DNA from: Bifidobacterium sp. ESL0769
GTDB lineage: Bacteria; Actinomycetota; Actinomycetes; Actinomycetales; Bifidobacteriaceae
NCBI RefSeq assembly: GCF_029395495.1
Contig: NZ_CP113918.1
Location: 1,674,001 to 1,738,000 of the forward strand
Reading direction: 5' to 3'
Length of the DNA stretch: 64,000 bases
A program made the position numbers and the translations under genes. The notes beneath the pieces are model-generated. The model did no database searches, was not told the DNA's origin, and saw only the letters and a list, made by a program, of their open reading frames with translations. Shown here piece after piece: positions 33,675 to 42,660 of this stretch. The first letter of the stretch is position 1, and every line of letters begins with the position of its first letter.

Positions 33675-36600
33675 CTATTCCGACTTGGAGTGCCTAAAGA
33701 CGTTCCTCCTATAGGCGACGGATTTGCTGCGACGAACCGCAGCGACCGCGCCGATAGCGACCAACGCCACCACGATGATGCCTCCGAAGATCAGCGGCAG
33801 CAGCAGCCCGCGCGCCATCATGTAGGCCCACCAACTCGTAGCCACCACAATGCCGGAATACTCGGTCTTGGTACGGTTACCCGCCATATCGGTGGAGATC
33901 ACCTCCACAGCGTGCTCGTGCTGATCGGCCTCGAGGCGGTAGCTCATCGGAGAGAGCGTCCGCTTGCCTTCCCAATGCCCCACGGTTCGCCCGTCGACCT
34001 TGAGTTCGGCCGACTTGAGCGCCACGTCGTCCTTGGCATCGACCACGAGGGCACGCGAGGGCGCATAGACCACGGAGTTGTTTTTGAGCTCGTCCACCGA
34101 AGCGCTGGGCATGTCCTGGTCCACGGCAAAGTTGACCTGGGCATCGCCGTTGCGTGCCTCGTTCTTCTTGTTCATCGTGTTCTGCGAGAGGTTGCCGGCA
34201 GCATCGACCGAGGTCAGACGCAGCCGGTAATAGCCGTCGGCGTTGAAGAGGCTAGCGGGAAAATCGTAGGTGTCTTCCTGCCAGCCGCTGGTCCGGTCGC
34301 TTACCAGGTGGTAGTCTTTCGCCGAAGAAATCGATTTGACGGATTGGTTGTGCACCAATTCCGTATGCGATTTGTCGAAGTTGAGGCCGCTGACGTTGAT
34401 CTCGGTGACGTGAACTTCCTGCGGAACCTTGATATAACGCCCCAGAATGTTCTGCGTTGCCCCGTCGAGGATGTAGTTGGAGCCGAAGCGGTTCAAGCTG
34501 AACACCACTTTCTGCTCGCTCTCGTTGCCGGCCTTGTCCTTCACCTTCGCGTCGAGCGTGTAGACGTCGTCGTTGTCGACGGTGTGCTCCACGTCCGGCA
34601 GGGCCACGGACTTCGAAGTGCTGCTGTCCTGTTCCTTGCTCTGCAGGTAAACGTCGTTGGCGTTCGACTTGCCGCGCTTGGCGTTCTGGTCTTTCTTGCT
34701 CGGGTCGGGGTTCCTGGTGCGCGTCAGCTTGTAGTCGGCGAACATCGGGTCGAAATTAGTGTCGCTGAAATCAATCTGCGGAGTCACCTTGCCCGCGTAG
34801 GCGGTTTTGTCGGCGACCTGGCTGATCGCCAGTTTCGGCTTGGTCATATCGATGATGAACTCGGGCTCTTCGACGGCCTCGGCGGTGTTGCCCGCAAGGT
34901 CGGTGGCCGTCACCTTGATCGAGTAGTGCAGCTCACCGGTGAAGGCAACCGAGGTAGTGCGCTCGTAATCCTTACTGGGCGCCGACCAAGGCGCCGCAGC
35001 CGGCGGAGTCACAGCCGTGCCGTTGGCATCCTTCGCGCTCACGGTCACCGCGGTGTCGGCAGGGCTGAAGTTGCGTTCCGTCTGCTTGATGCTTGCGGTG
35101 CGCGTGGCCTTGTAGTAATTGCCGTTCTCGGAGGAGTTGTTGTCGAATTTCATCTCGAGTATCGGTTTTTGCGTGTCGATGGTGAATTCCGAATGATACG
35201 GCGCAGCGACATGGCCCGCCGGGTCGGTCAGTGAAACGTCGAAGGTCCAGTCGGCGTCATGGTCGCACGGCACCTGCGCTACCCACGTCGAACCGTCCTT
35301 GCTCGGGTTGTCAAATTTGTCGGCGTCAACCGTCCCCTTCGAGCCATCGGCCCGGGTGACGACGATATCACGGTATTTGTCGTTGCCCTTGATGAAGTCG
35401 AAGTTCGATTCGTTGATGCTCACCGTGGCCGTGCGCTTGGCTTTGTAATACTTTCCGTTGCGCACGTCGTTGTTGTCATAGACCACACCGATCGTCGGCG
35501 TCTTGGTATCGATGGCGATACCCGTGGTGCCCTTGGGCAGGTTGGAAAGCAGCTTGGGCTTGTCTTTTTCGGGGACATAACCGGAATGCATCACCGTATC
35601 ACCCAAGTCCAGCGAACTGACGTTGCCGGCCCTGTCGCTAATACGCAGCGTCGAACCTTTGAGCGTCAACCGCTCGGAATCGTCGCCGAAATTCACCGAT
35701 ACCTCTGTGGTATGGTTGCCGGCATCTCGACTATCGACCTTGCTGGGAGGATTGTTGGTTCCGTGTTCGGAAAAGACTCCATGGAATGTGGGGCCGTCAC
35801 CTTGGCACTGATCGTCGTTGACATTGCAGACGCCCGAAACATCATCGGAAGTGGATATGTCGATGGTTTCTTTCTGAGGCGCAAATACCCAGTTCCATTG
35901 CACGGGATTTACCGTCGCAAAATTCACCTTGGAAATCTTCGGAGGTGTGTAATCCACACCGAAGGTAAGCGGATTGTTGCCGCTACCTATTGTATCCCCC
36001 ACAATAGGTGTGTAGGCCAAACTGAAGCTGTAGCGCCCCTCTGTGGTCTTACCTACACCCTCCCCTTTTTGATTGATCGGCAGTTGCACATCCACAGTCC
36101 AGTTGCCGTTGTCATCCTGGGTGAATTTCCCGAGAGATACCTGACCCGGATTGTTTTGGCCCGGAACAAGCATGTTTTCGTTGCCTGACAATCTGGAAGT
36201 AACGGGGAACCACTTATCTTTCACCGAGACGTTGAGCTCCACAGAATTTCTGTGCCAATATTTGCTGTTCGCACAATCGCCCTGCTTGCCTTTTTCAATA
36301 TCACAAACCTTGAGATCTGCCTTCTTGGGATCGTTTGGCTGTCCGTCATCAAAGACAACAATGCGGTTACCGTCTTCATTACCCCCTTCGGGGAAAAGCT
36401 GGCTGAAGGTCTTAACGGTTTGATTCCCGGCGTTGTCGGCTACGGTCACGACGATGTCAGAAAGCAGATATGCACCATCCTCACCGAGCACTAACGGATT
36501 TTTCAGAGAGCCCTCTTTTAAAGTGCCACCAGAAGAAGTCTGAACGGTCTCCGCTGTCAAGTTGACAGCCGTCGTATGACATCCTTTTTGCGATGAGCAG

Positions 36601-38621
36601 TCAACAGGTTTCCCGTCCTTTGCTTCCTGTTTCGCCGCACGAAGGACATCCGCATACGTCTCGTATCTGTTGTATTGAATATACGACGGATATTGATCGG
36701 AACCCACTTTTTTCGTCAGATTAACTTGCGATGTCCCATCCTCATTCATAGCCGATATGGAATCCGAAAGGTGCGTTGGCAACACATCTTGAATGCGTAT
36801 GCTATAACTCACCGGCTTTGCTGCCGAAGTTGCAAGCACGGGTATCTGCTTATTCCCAGGCAGTTCCTGACTAAACGAGTTGCTCGGAACCGATACAGGC
36901 AACGAATCCCCGTTTGCCGACACCGTCGGACCTGTGCCATCTACAAGTATGTTTTCCTTAGCGCAAACTTCCGGCTTCGAGCGAGGCGCTGTCGCGTCAT
37001 CTTCTCCTTTACCTGACGAATCAGCGACGGATCTATAGGTAAGACTAAACTTCACCGGTGTATATATGCCTTCAGTCAAGTTAATCATCATGTCGTTGCT
37101 GAATGACGAAGCCTTAACAAAATCTGCGCAATGTCGTATACCATCCACCGCAGGACAAATCTCAATTGTTTTAGTCGTGCTGCCAACAGAATAGGTTATT
37201 TTTGGATCATAATTCTGAATCGTATCGATAAGATCTTGGAATGGTTGAACAAATTCCGGAGCCACCAATGCAGAATGAGCCTTTACCGTATTTTGCACAC
37301 AGCCCTTTGCATTATTCACCTTTTTCGGTTCAGAACAGAAAACCAGCTTTCCACCATCCTTCACGGGTTTTCCATCATCACCCAAAGGAATAATATGCTC
37401 AGAAACACCTTGTATCATATCTTTACCGTTTGGAGTGTTATATAAATTCCACTGATTGTTTGAAAGCTTGAGAGGGAAAATATCACCGAGAAGGGAATCA
37501 GATTTATTGCCAGCCTTATCGGAAATTGAAACGTGGAACTTATTAAATTTCACAAGAACCGCAGCTGTAGATTGTTTGGGCACTTTGTAATATAAACTTT
37601 CCATCGTTTTTAAGTCGATATGGAACTGGTAACATCCCAAAGCTGGGTTGTCCTCACACTTTTCAGATTTAATGTTTCCCAGTCCTTTGGAAAGAGGATT
37701 TTGGGGATTTTGAGGATATTGAATACTTATCGTGTCGTAATCTATCCCTGAAACAGACGGGACAGTACTCGGCGAATTCGACCCCGTTGTCACTGACTGA
37801 TCGGAGTCAGTTGCTCTGACCTGAACAACAATTCCGGCACCGCTGGATTCACCTTTGGAATTTTGTAATTTTACTATTCCAGCATCCTCATTATTGTCCG
37901 AATAATGTATTTCTTTTGCGTCAATAGTCAACTTTGGCGGTTGAAGATCTGAATAAATCGGAAGTTTTACAATCTGTTTATCTGAATATGTGTAAGGAAT
38001 ACCAGTCCCCGAATTTTCGGTAAAGCCAGAACCAATCTGCACAAATACATAAGAAGGAACGCCATTGTTGAACGGAGTTACAGATACACTTTGAGAGCTA
38101 CCGCCATTAACAAGCGCGATGTTCCCCTGCTGATCTTTTGCAATATTATTCGAAACTTGGCAGCCGTTGGAGTCAGCGCCTTTGACAACCGATACAGTAA
38201 CCGGAGATTTGCTGCTATTCATCCAAATGTGTAAGCCGTTTGCTCCGTTTTCCCACCAGTTTCCAGAATAATTGACATCTTTACCTGTTGAATTACCATA
38301 GGTGATTTTGATACAAGAAGCCAGCTTATTTTGCGTATTTCCCGCATAGGGGGCCACGGCCAGTTGATCAATCAGACTCTGATCTGGTGTCGAAGTTCCA
38401 GGAGTCGTAGTTGCCCCTGATGATGGAGCCCGTTGAGGCTGCGAGCCTGCTGACGAATCAGTTTGGGAGCCTGACGATAGATTGGTTTGTGAGGAATTAG
38501 GCTGAGAACTCAGAGAATTTCCAGCAGCTGACGCTGCAACGGCAGCACCGCATCCGAACACGGCACACAACGCAGCCACACAAACCGTTATACGGACACC
38601 ATGAAAACGTTTGTTTCTCAT
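33675..38621 (-). CDS. Giant Ig-like repeat surface protein, membrane-anchored
   Basis: A 1648-residue secreted protein: signal peptide (RITVCVAALCAVFGCGAAVA), a Ser/Gln-rich disordered stretch (~30-75), then many beta-sandwich modules with the Ig-like mark D-x-A-G-N (VTVADNAGNQTV, RISDRAGNVSS, VTDLAGNTAEAVEEPEFIID, VKDKAGNESEQKV, STDMAGNRTK). Repeated units include KAKRTATVSINESNFDF and KATRTASIKQTERNFSP. A single TM (~1605-1630) and a basic tail finish it; there is no LPXTG. It should project from the wall as a stalk or adhesin. The 5' half (about 36.2-38.6 kb) is visibly A+T-richer than the 3' half, suggesting a mosaic gene. Confidence 0.85.
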   Translation of the reverse strand: MRNKRFHGVRITVCVAALCAVFGCGAAVAASAAGNSLSSQPNSSQTNLSSGSQTDSSAGSQPQRAPSSGATTTPGTSTPDQSLIDQLAVAPYAGNTQNKLASCIKITYGNSTGKDVNYSGNWWENGANGLHIWMNSSKSPVTVSVVKGADSNGCQVSNNIAKDQQGNIALVNGGSSQSVSVTPFNNGVPSYVFVQIGSGFTENSGTGIPYTYSDKQIVKLPIYSDLQPPKLTIDAKEIHYSDNNEDAGIVKLQNSKGESSGAGIVVQVRATDSDQSVTTGSNSPSTVPSVSGIDYDTISIQYPQNPQNPLSKGLGNIKSEKCEDNPALGCYQFHIDLKTMESLYYKVPKQSTAAVLVKFNKFHVSISDKAGNKSDSLLGDIFPLKLSNNQWNLYNTPNGKDMIQGVSEHIIPLGDDGKPVKDGGKLVFCSEPKKVNNAKGCVQNTVKAHSALVAPEFVQPFQDLIDTIQNYDPKITYSVGSTTKTIEICPAVDGIRHCADFVKASSFSNDMMINLTEGIYTPVKFSLTYRSVADSSGKGEDDATAPRSKPEVCAKENILVDGTGPTVSANGDSLPVSVPSNSFSQELPGNKQIPVLATSAAKPVSYSIRIQDVLPTHLSDSISAMNEDGTSQVNLTKKVGSDQYPSYIQYNRYETYADVLRAAKQEAKDGKPVDCSSQKGCHTTAVNLTAETVQTSSGGTLKEGSLKNPLVLGEDGAYLLSDIVVTVADNAGNQTVKTFSQLFPEGGNEDGNRIVVFDDGQPNDPKKADLKVCDIEKGKQGDCANSKYWHRNSVELNVSVKDKWFPVTSRLSGNENMLVPGQNNPGQVSLGKFTQDDNGNWTVDVQLPINQKGEGVGKTTEGRYSFSLAYTPIVGDTIGSGNNPLTFGVDYTPPKISKVNFATVNPVQWNWVFAPQKETIDISTSDDVSGVCNVNDDQCQGDGPTFHGVFSEHGTNNPPSKVDSRDAGNHTTEVSVNFGDDSERLTLKGSTLRISDRAGNVSSLDLGDTVMHSGYVPEKDKPKLLSNLPKGTTGIAIDTKTPTIGVVYDNNDVRNGKYYKAKRTATVSINESNFDFIKGNDKYRDIVVTRADGSKGTVDADKFDNPSKDGSTWVAQVPCDHDADWTFDVSLTDPAGHVAAPYHSEFTIDTQKPILEMKFDNNSSENGNYYKATRTASIKQTERNFSPADTAVTVSAKDANGTAVTPPAAAPWSAPSKDYERTTSVAFTGELHYSIKVTATDLAGNTAEAVEEPEFIIDMTKPKLAISQVADKTAYAGKVTPQIDFSDTNFDPMFADYKLTRTRNPDPSKKDQNAKRGKSNANDVYLQSKEQDSSTSKSVALPDVEHTVDNDDVYTLDAKVKDKAGNESEQKVVFSLNRFGSNYILDGATQNILGRYIKVPQEVHVTEINVSGLNFDKSHTELVHNQSVKSISSAKDYHLVSDRTSGWQEDTYDFPASLFNADGYYRLRLTSVDAAGNLSQNTMNKKNEARNGDAQVNFAVDQDMPSASVDELKNNSVVYAPSRALVVDAKDDVALKSAELKVDGRTVGHWEGKRTLSPMSYRLEADQHEHAVEVISTDMAGNRTKTEYSGIVVATSWWAYMMARGLLLPLIFGGIIVVALVAIGAVAAVRRSKSVAYRRNVFRHSKSE

Positions 38622-38700
38622 CCTAATTCCTCACATCATTCATCTATAAAACCGAAAAGCCCTCAAGCCACAAAAGCCTATCCATTAATGGGATTGACCT

Positions 38701-39744
38701 TCAGGCATGGCGACGTGCCAGGAACAGACCCGCGCCGAGCAGCAGCGTCAACACCGCCACACCAGCGATACCAAAGACCGGTGCGCCCGTCTCAGCCAGA
38801 GAACCGGAAGCGGAAGCCTTCGGCTGTTGCGCATTGGCAGGAGCAGGATTGCCAGAAGCCGGCTTCTGAGCGGGAGCCGGAGCCGCCGCCGAGGGCACAG
38901 CCGGGCCAGAAGTGGAATACGTCGTAGAACTGTCGTACGAATAGTTGTAGATGTTGGGTGCTTGGTTGGGGAAATGATAATAAACAGTAAAGCCTATCGG
39001 ATCGCCCTCATTGAGACCCGACCAACTGACCACACCCGTCACAGGATCGAAGACCCCAGAACTCGGAGTGATGGTCGTCGGACGAATGTATTCCCCATCC
39101 AAGCCCCTCGGAGTTTGCAGCCATGTCGCAGCCGGCTGAGGATCCGCAGCTGGTGTCTGATCAGTTACAAACTGACTCATACCAGGCAAGGACATAAGCG
39201 GCTTCAACGGACGAATATCAGCGACATGGTTCCCCTCAACTGACAGACTCGTCAACCTCGTTAATCCAGAAAGGGCAGAGATGTCGACAATTTCGTCACG
39301 CTCTAGAGAGAGATACGTAAGATTCGTTAACCCCCTTAGCGGGGAAATATCCGAAACTGCCGTATATGATGCAGCCAGATGAGTCAACCTGGTCAAGCCT
39401 GCCAACGGAGAAAGATCGCTCAACGAACTATGAGCAATCTCCAAATAATCTAGATTGGTGAGATATTGAGCCCCCGCCAACGAATCATAGTTATCTCGTA
39501 ATGCAGTAACATTGTCAATGACGTGCTGAGAAAAGACGGTTCCAACACTCACTCCTGCCTGACCCGCCACATCAGCGGCCAAAGTCGTGTCGGGGAAGCA
39601 CTGGGCGATGGTGCTCGTGCCCACCACGCAATTGCCCTTCGTCTCCACGGCGTTCGCCGAACCCGGCACCAGCATTGCCACAGCCGCGACACCAGCAACG
39701 CAGGCCGCCAACGACCTACGCACGCCTTTCTTTGTGAACCTCAT
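38701..39744 (-). CDS. Leucine-rich-repeat surface protein with LAETG sortase signal
   Basis: A 347-residue secreted protein. Signal peptide (1-~32, LAACVAGVAAVAMLVPGSAN), then about five internalin-type LRRs of 22 residues (LTNLDYLEIAHSSLSDLSPL, LTRLTHLAASYTAVSDISPL, LTNLTYLSLERDEIVDISAL, LTRLTSLSVEGNHVADIRPL). A beta-rich domain (GVVSWSGLNEGDPIGFTVYY) and an Ala/Pro-rich linker follow. The C-terminus has LAETG (316-320), a hydrophobic helix and RRHA, a class E-type sortase signal. It is expected to be covalently wall-linked and to bind a partner through the LRRs. No sortase gene lies in this window. Confidence 0.9.
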   Translation of the reverse strand: MRFTKKGVRRSLAACVAGVAAVAMLVPGSANAVETKGNCVVGTSTIAQCFPDTTLAADVAGQAGVSVGTVFSQHVIDNVTALRDNYDSLAGAQYLTNLDYLEIAHSSLSDLSPLAGLTRLTHLAASYTAVSDISPLRGLTNLTYLSLERDEIVDISALSGLTRLTSLSVEGNHVADIRPLKPLMSLPGMSQFVTDQTPAADPQPAATWLQTPRGLDGEYIRPTTITPSSGVFDPVTGVVSWSGLNEGDPIGFTVYYHFPNQAPNIYNYSYDSSTTYSTSGPAVPSAAAPAPAQKPASGNPAPANAQQPKASASGSLAETGAPVFGIAGVAVLTLLLGAGLFLARRHA

Positions 39745-39879
39745 CTTCTTTTCCTTTCAATCAACCGGCCAAGCCCCAAACCACTCAGACCCAACCGAAA
39801 CCAACAAATCACAAAACTTAAAAACAAGACAGTCAGCCGCCAACGCAATCGAGCGAAAGCGCCGCCCCGACACCAAACG

Positions 39880-40539
39880 TCATCGTCGACCACCGCCTTC
39901 CGGCTTGCGTTCAGGCAGCAACGTCGTCGGAACCCACTCCTCGCCGGCATCTGCCGAGCGGGTGGAAGTGCCACCAAGCAATGTCGTTTCAAGCCTCTCG
40001 CCGTCAGCCGCCGTGCTGGGTGCAATGTGCTTCCCCACGTGCTTCGAACCCTTCAGCAGCGTTGTCACGCCCTCGTCATCGTTAACGCCAGCTTGACGAA
40101 CCTGATTCAACAAGGTGGTCGAAAGCTGTTCATCACCATCCGCCCCGCCGCTGCCGGCTTGCGAGCGCTGGCTTTGATCCAACATCGTGGTGCCCACGTT
40201 TTCGTCATCCGCCAACGCAGCGGAAGCAGAATCCCCAACGGAGGGCTGGCCGCTACCCAACGGTTGCAATTCGGATGAATCCAATGAATCGGATACGCCG
40301 TGTATCTGGCTGGCGCGCCAAGGCGTACCCTTCTCCTGTGGTTCAGACCGCCTCACATCCGTCTTCCAACGCCCGCTTTCGCGACGCAGCTGGGCGATGC
40401 GAAGCTCTGCCGTCTTGCCTGTCAGCGTTTCGCGAACTCCTCTGACGTTCCAAGCGAAATACAAAATGACGGCCACGATGGCGCAGACCACGGCCAGCGA
40501 GAACAGCACGACAGCGGTAATCTTGAATCCTGAACTCAT
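39880..40539 (-). CDS. Single-pass membrane protein with five TT(L/M)L motifs
   Basis: A 219-residue protein: one N-terminal TM (~8-30, TAVVLFSLAVVCAIVAVILY) and a long disordered hydrophilic tail. The tail has five spaced motifs, each after acidic residues: DDENVGTTML (117-120), DGDEQLSTTLL (141-144), NDDEGVTTLL (159-162), DGERLETTLL (185-188), GEEWVPTTLL (205-208). Acidic-TT-x-L resembles kinase targets read by FHA domains, which favour pT with Leu/Ile at +3. The gene overlaps the kinase stop by ATGA, so the product is probably the kinase's substrate and a docking platform for the FHA domains in this locus. Positive charges after the TM put the tail inside. Confidence 0.7.
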   Translation of the reverse strand: MSSGFKITAVVLFSLAVVCAIVAVILYFAWNVRGVRETLTGKTAELRIAQLRRESGRWKTDVRRSEPQEKGTPWRASQIHGVSDSLDSSELQPLGSGQPSVGDSASAALADDENVGTTMLDQSQRSQAGSGGADGDEQLSTTLLNQVRQAGVNDDEGVTTLLKGSKHVGKHIAPSTAADGERLETTLLGGTSTRSADAGEEWVPTTLLPERKPEGGGRR

Positions 40540-42308
40540 AGCCTGATCTCCTTTCCGCCGTTATTGGCGGCACCGCCGGCGCCATTGGTTCCGGCGATAT
40601 CCACGAACGCCTCGGCCACTGCCTGTCTGGCAGGGGCGATGGAAGCGGTCGCCTGATCCTTGGCCTGCCGCAACTTGGAGGTCGTGGAATCGACGCTTTG
40701 CGCCAGGTTCTGCGCCGTGTCGATGGCCTTGTTCAACTGCTCCTGTGTGACGCCATCGGCACGGAACTTACGGGAATAAGTGCGCAACGCCTCAAGGACG
40801 GTATTGACGGTCGAAAGCTTCATCACGTCGTTGTTGTTGGACTGCATCATGTGCATGAGCGCGTTCATGCTCTTGAAATAAGGCGCGTACTTTCCGGCGT
40901 CCGAACCCTCGTTGATCAGAGGAACTATCGTGGTGTTGAAATCCGCGATAGTGGCATAGAGCTTGGCCAGCTTCTGGTCTTTGAAACTCGTCTTGCTGGC
41001 CTCGTTCATCCAATGCGACGCGGCGGTGATGCGCAGATATTGCGTTTGCGCGGTAATGTCACTTCCCGTCTCGGGACTCTTGGAGGGATCGACGGAATAG
41101 TAATACCAATAAAGCTTGCCTACGTCGAAGCTCAGGCGGCCCCAATTGCCGCCCTGCTTCTGCAATACCGCAGAATGATCGTCAAGTGTCTGTTGCAACT
41201 GATGTTCCTCGGAAGCGCTGAAAACGCCGTCGGATTCGTACCGCTTGATCATCCCTTCATAAGGATCGATGGCACTCGGCCTGATGTTCGCGGCCGTTAC
41301 GTAGTAGGCTTCCGCAGCATTGTCATCGCTGGACTGCGCGGCCAAGCTCATTTTCAGGTCATAGTTTGAATTCGCATTGACCGCACCCGCCGCCAACGTG
41401 GCGCCGCCGCCAACCAAAGCGACCACGCTCGCCACGCACAGCACGCAGAACGTCCTCCATTTGAGCTGCATTGTTTTGCGCCGCTTCGCATCCCTGTCGG
41501 AGTAGTGCTCAAGGTCGTAGGCGAATTGCGCGCAATCCTGGTAGCGCTGTTCCGAATCGCGTTGCATGGCCTTGGTCAGTACACGTTCCAGCCCAGCCGA
41601 CGCGTTGGGGAGCACCTGCCGCAACGGCGCCGCATCGTAAGGCTCACCCTTAATGGGCTTGCCGGTAAGCATGACGTAAAGCAGAGCGCCCAATCCATAG
41701 ACATCTGTCCGTGCGTCGCTACGTCCGAATTCGTCGTACTGTTCCGGGGCGGCATATCCCGGTGTGCCCATTCGCGCCTCGTAGCCTTGCGGCAACGGGC
41801 CTTTGGCGGGAGGCATCTCGCAGGCGATGCCGAAGTCGATGACGCGCACGGTCCCTTCCGGGGTCACCATCACATTAGAAGGCTTCATATCACGATAGAC
41901 GATGGGAGGATTGCGCTGGTGCAGATAGTCGAGCACATCGCATAGCTGTATGCCCCATGAGGTCACCGTTTCCTCGTCCTGCGCACCTTGGTCGGCAAGC
42001 ACTTTGGAAAGCGTTTCGCCTTCGATATAGTCCATTACAATATAGAGGCTGCCGTTTTCCTCGATCAAATCGACGATACGGGGAATGGCGGGATGGTCGA
42101 AGGTCTTGATGAGGTTGGCCTCGCTGATCAGGCCGTCGATGATGAAGCGACGTTGCTCTTTATCGGGGATATGGCGAATCTCCTTGACCGCCCACTGCTT
42201 GTGCAGCGTGGCATCAAGGGCGAGATACACGGTGGACATGCCACCATGCCCAATCTCCGTCAGCAACTCGTAACGTTTGCCGACCCACCTATTGCCGTTA
42301 TTCGCCAC
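40536..42308 (-). CDS. PknB-type membrane Ser/Thr protein kinase
   Basis: A 590-residue kinase. Kinase domain 13-270: glycine loop EIGHGGMSTVY (18-28), Lys42 in AVKEI, Glu63, catalytic YRDMKPSNV with Asp140 and Asn145, DFG (158-160), APEQY. The catalytic HRD His is replaced by Tyr (YRD). A TM helix (~286-310) leads to a ~280-residue external part that is helical with TPR-like stretches and no PASTA repeats. The outside part probably senses an envelope signal. GTG start with GGGGGAGAGGCTG. First gene of the T7SS series; couples by ATGA to the TTLL protein. Two FHA proteins in the locus are likely readers. Confidence 0.92.
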   Translation of the reverse strand: MANNGNRWVGKRYELLTEIGHGGMSTVYLALDATLHKQWAVKEIRHIPDKEQRRFIIDGLISEANLIKTFDHPAIPRIVDLIEENGSLYIVMDYIEGETLSKVLADQGAQDEETVTSWGIQLCDVLDYLHQRNPPIVYRDMKPSNVMVTPEGTVRVIDFGIACEMPPAKGPLPQGYEARMGTPGYAAPEQYDEFGRSDARTDVYGLGALLYVMLTGKPIKGEPYDAAPLRQVLPNASAGLERVLTKAMQRDSEQRYQDCAQFAYDLEHYSDRDAKRRKTMQLKWRTFCVLCVASVVALVGGGATLAAGAVNANSNYDLKMSLAAQSSDDNAAEAYYVTAANIRPSAIDPYEGMIKRYESDGVFSASEEHQLQQTLDDHSAVLQKQGGNWGRLSFDVGKLYWYYYSVDPSKSPETGSDITAQTQYLRITAASHWMNEASKTSFKDQKLAKLYATIADFNTTIVPLINEGSDAGKYAPYFKSMNALMHMMQSNNNDVMKLSTVNTVLEALRTYSRKFRADGVTQEQLNKAIDTAQNLAQSVDSTTSKLRQAKDQATASIAPARQAVAEAFVDIAGTNGAGGAANNGGKEIRL

Positions 42309-42369
42309 CAGCCTCTCCCCCTGACAAGATTCCGTCGATTCTGGCAGAAACGAAGTATCTGATATAAAT

Positions 42370-42386
42370 CGATTACAGCTTAATCG
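42370..42386. promoter_or_regulatory. Inverted repeat upstream of the kinase gene
   Basis: CGATTA-CAGCT-TAATCG is a perfect 6-bp inverted repeat in the A+T-rich region 60-80 bp upstream of the kinase start, where the T7SS promoter is expected. It may be a regulator-binding site. Assignment rests only on position and symmetry. Confidence 0.3.
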
Positions 42387-42522
42387 AAAATATCACATCA
42401 GACTGACGTTTATCAAAAAATATGAAACTTGGTGCGATAATACGCCTTTCTTGCCACTATTCGGTACGTCGTTTCGCGACACCCCGCTGGGCAACGGTTG
42501 CGGTAAAGTAAGTAAAGTCTTC

Positions 42523-42596
42523 GGGCGATTAGCTCAGCTGGCTAGAGCGCCACCTTTACACGGTGGATGTCGGGGGTTCGAGCCCCTCATCGCCCA
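42523..42596 (+). tRNA. tRNA-Val (anticodon TAC)
   Basis: 74-nt cloverleaf: acceptor GGGCGAT/ATCGCCC, D-arm with AGCTCAGCTGGCTAGAGC, anticodon stem CCACC/GGTGG around TTTACAC (anticodon TAC, Val), T-arm GGGGG TTCGAGC CCCTC, discriminator A. CCA is not encoded. It lies beside the upstream end of the T7SS locus; no copy of its 3' end was seen at the other end of the locus, so there is no evidence for tRNA-targeted integration. Confidence 0.97.
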
Positions 42597-42620
42597 CGGT
42601 TTCTTTTCACCGTTTTATCG

Positions 42621-42660
42621 ATAACGGATTATAAGTATTCCTTAGTATATAACGGATTAT
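42621..42660. repeat. Direct repeat ATAACGGATTAT, two copies
   Basis: The 12-bp unit occurs at 42621-42632 and 42649-42660, 28 bp apart start to start, in the 276-bp gap between tRNA-Val and glyA. The rest of the gap holds no gene. A shorter near-repeat (AGTATTAACG, AGTATTAAAA) lies just before the glyA RBS. Either could be regulatory for glyA; function unknown. Confidence 0.45.

Larger units (their letters stand above)
13875..42308 (-). other. T7SSb-like secretion locus with kinase/FHA signalling and surface proteins
   Basis: All genes in this ~28-kb block point the same way and many overlap by ATGA or TGATG. From the kinase end the order is kinase, TTLL membrane protein, LRR-LAETG protein, Ig-like giant, WXG100, EssC, WXG-like partner, effector, family A3, then two cassettes (coiled coil, DUF4176, YukD, family B), family A2 and A1, a 35-residue ORF, three 4-TM proteins, and the FHA protein. 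The set is closer to Firmicutes T7SSb (EssC with FHA, YukD, DUF4176) than to mycobacterial ESX. No integrase or transposase is seen. Confidence 0.8.

Noticed and set aside
33165..35234. 689-codon plus-strand frame opposite the Ig-like gene
   Set aside because: It is antisense to a gene with clear signal peptide, repeats and TM. The product has no family, and long antisense frames are expected in G+C-rich DNA.
42523..42596. tRNA-Val as an integration site for the T7SS locus
   Set aside because: No integrase gene and no duplicate of the tRNA 3' end were seen at the far end of the locus.
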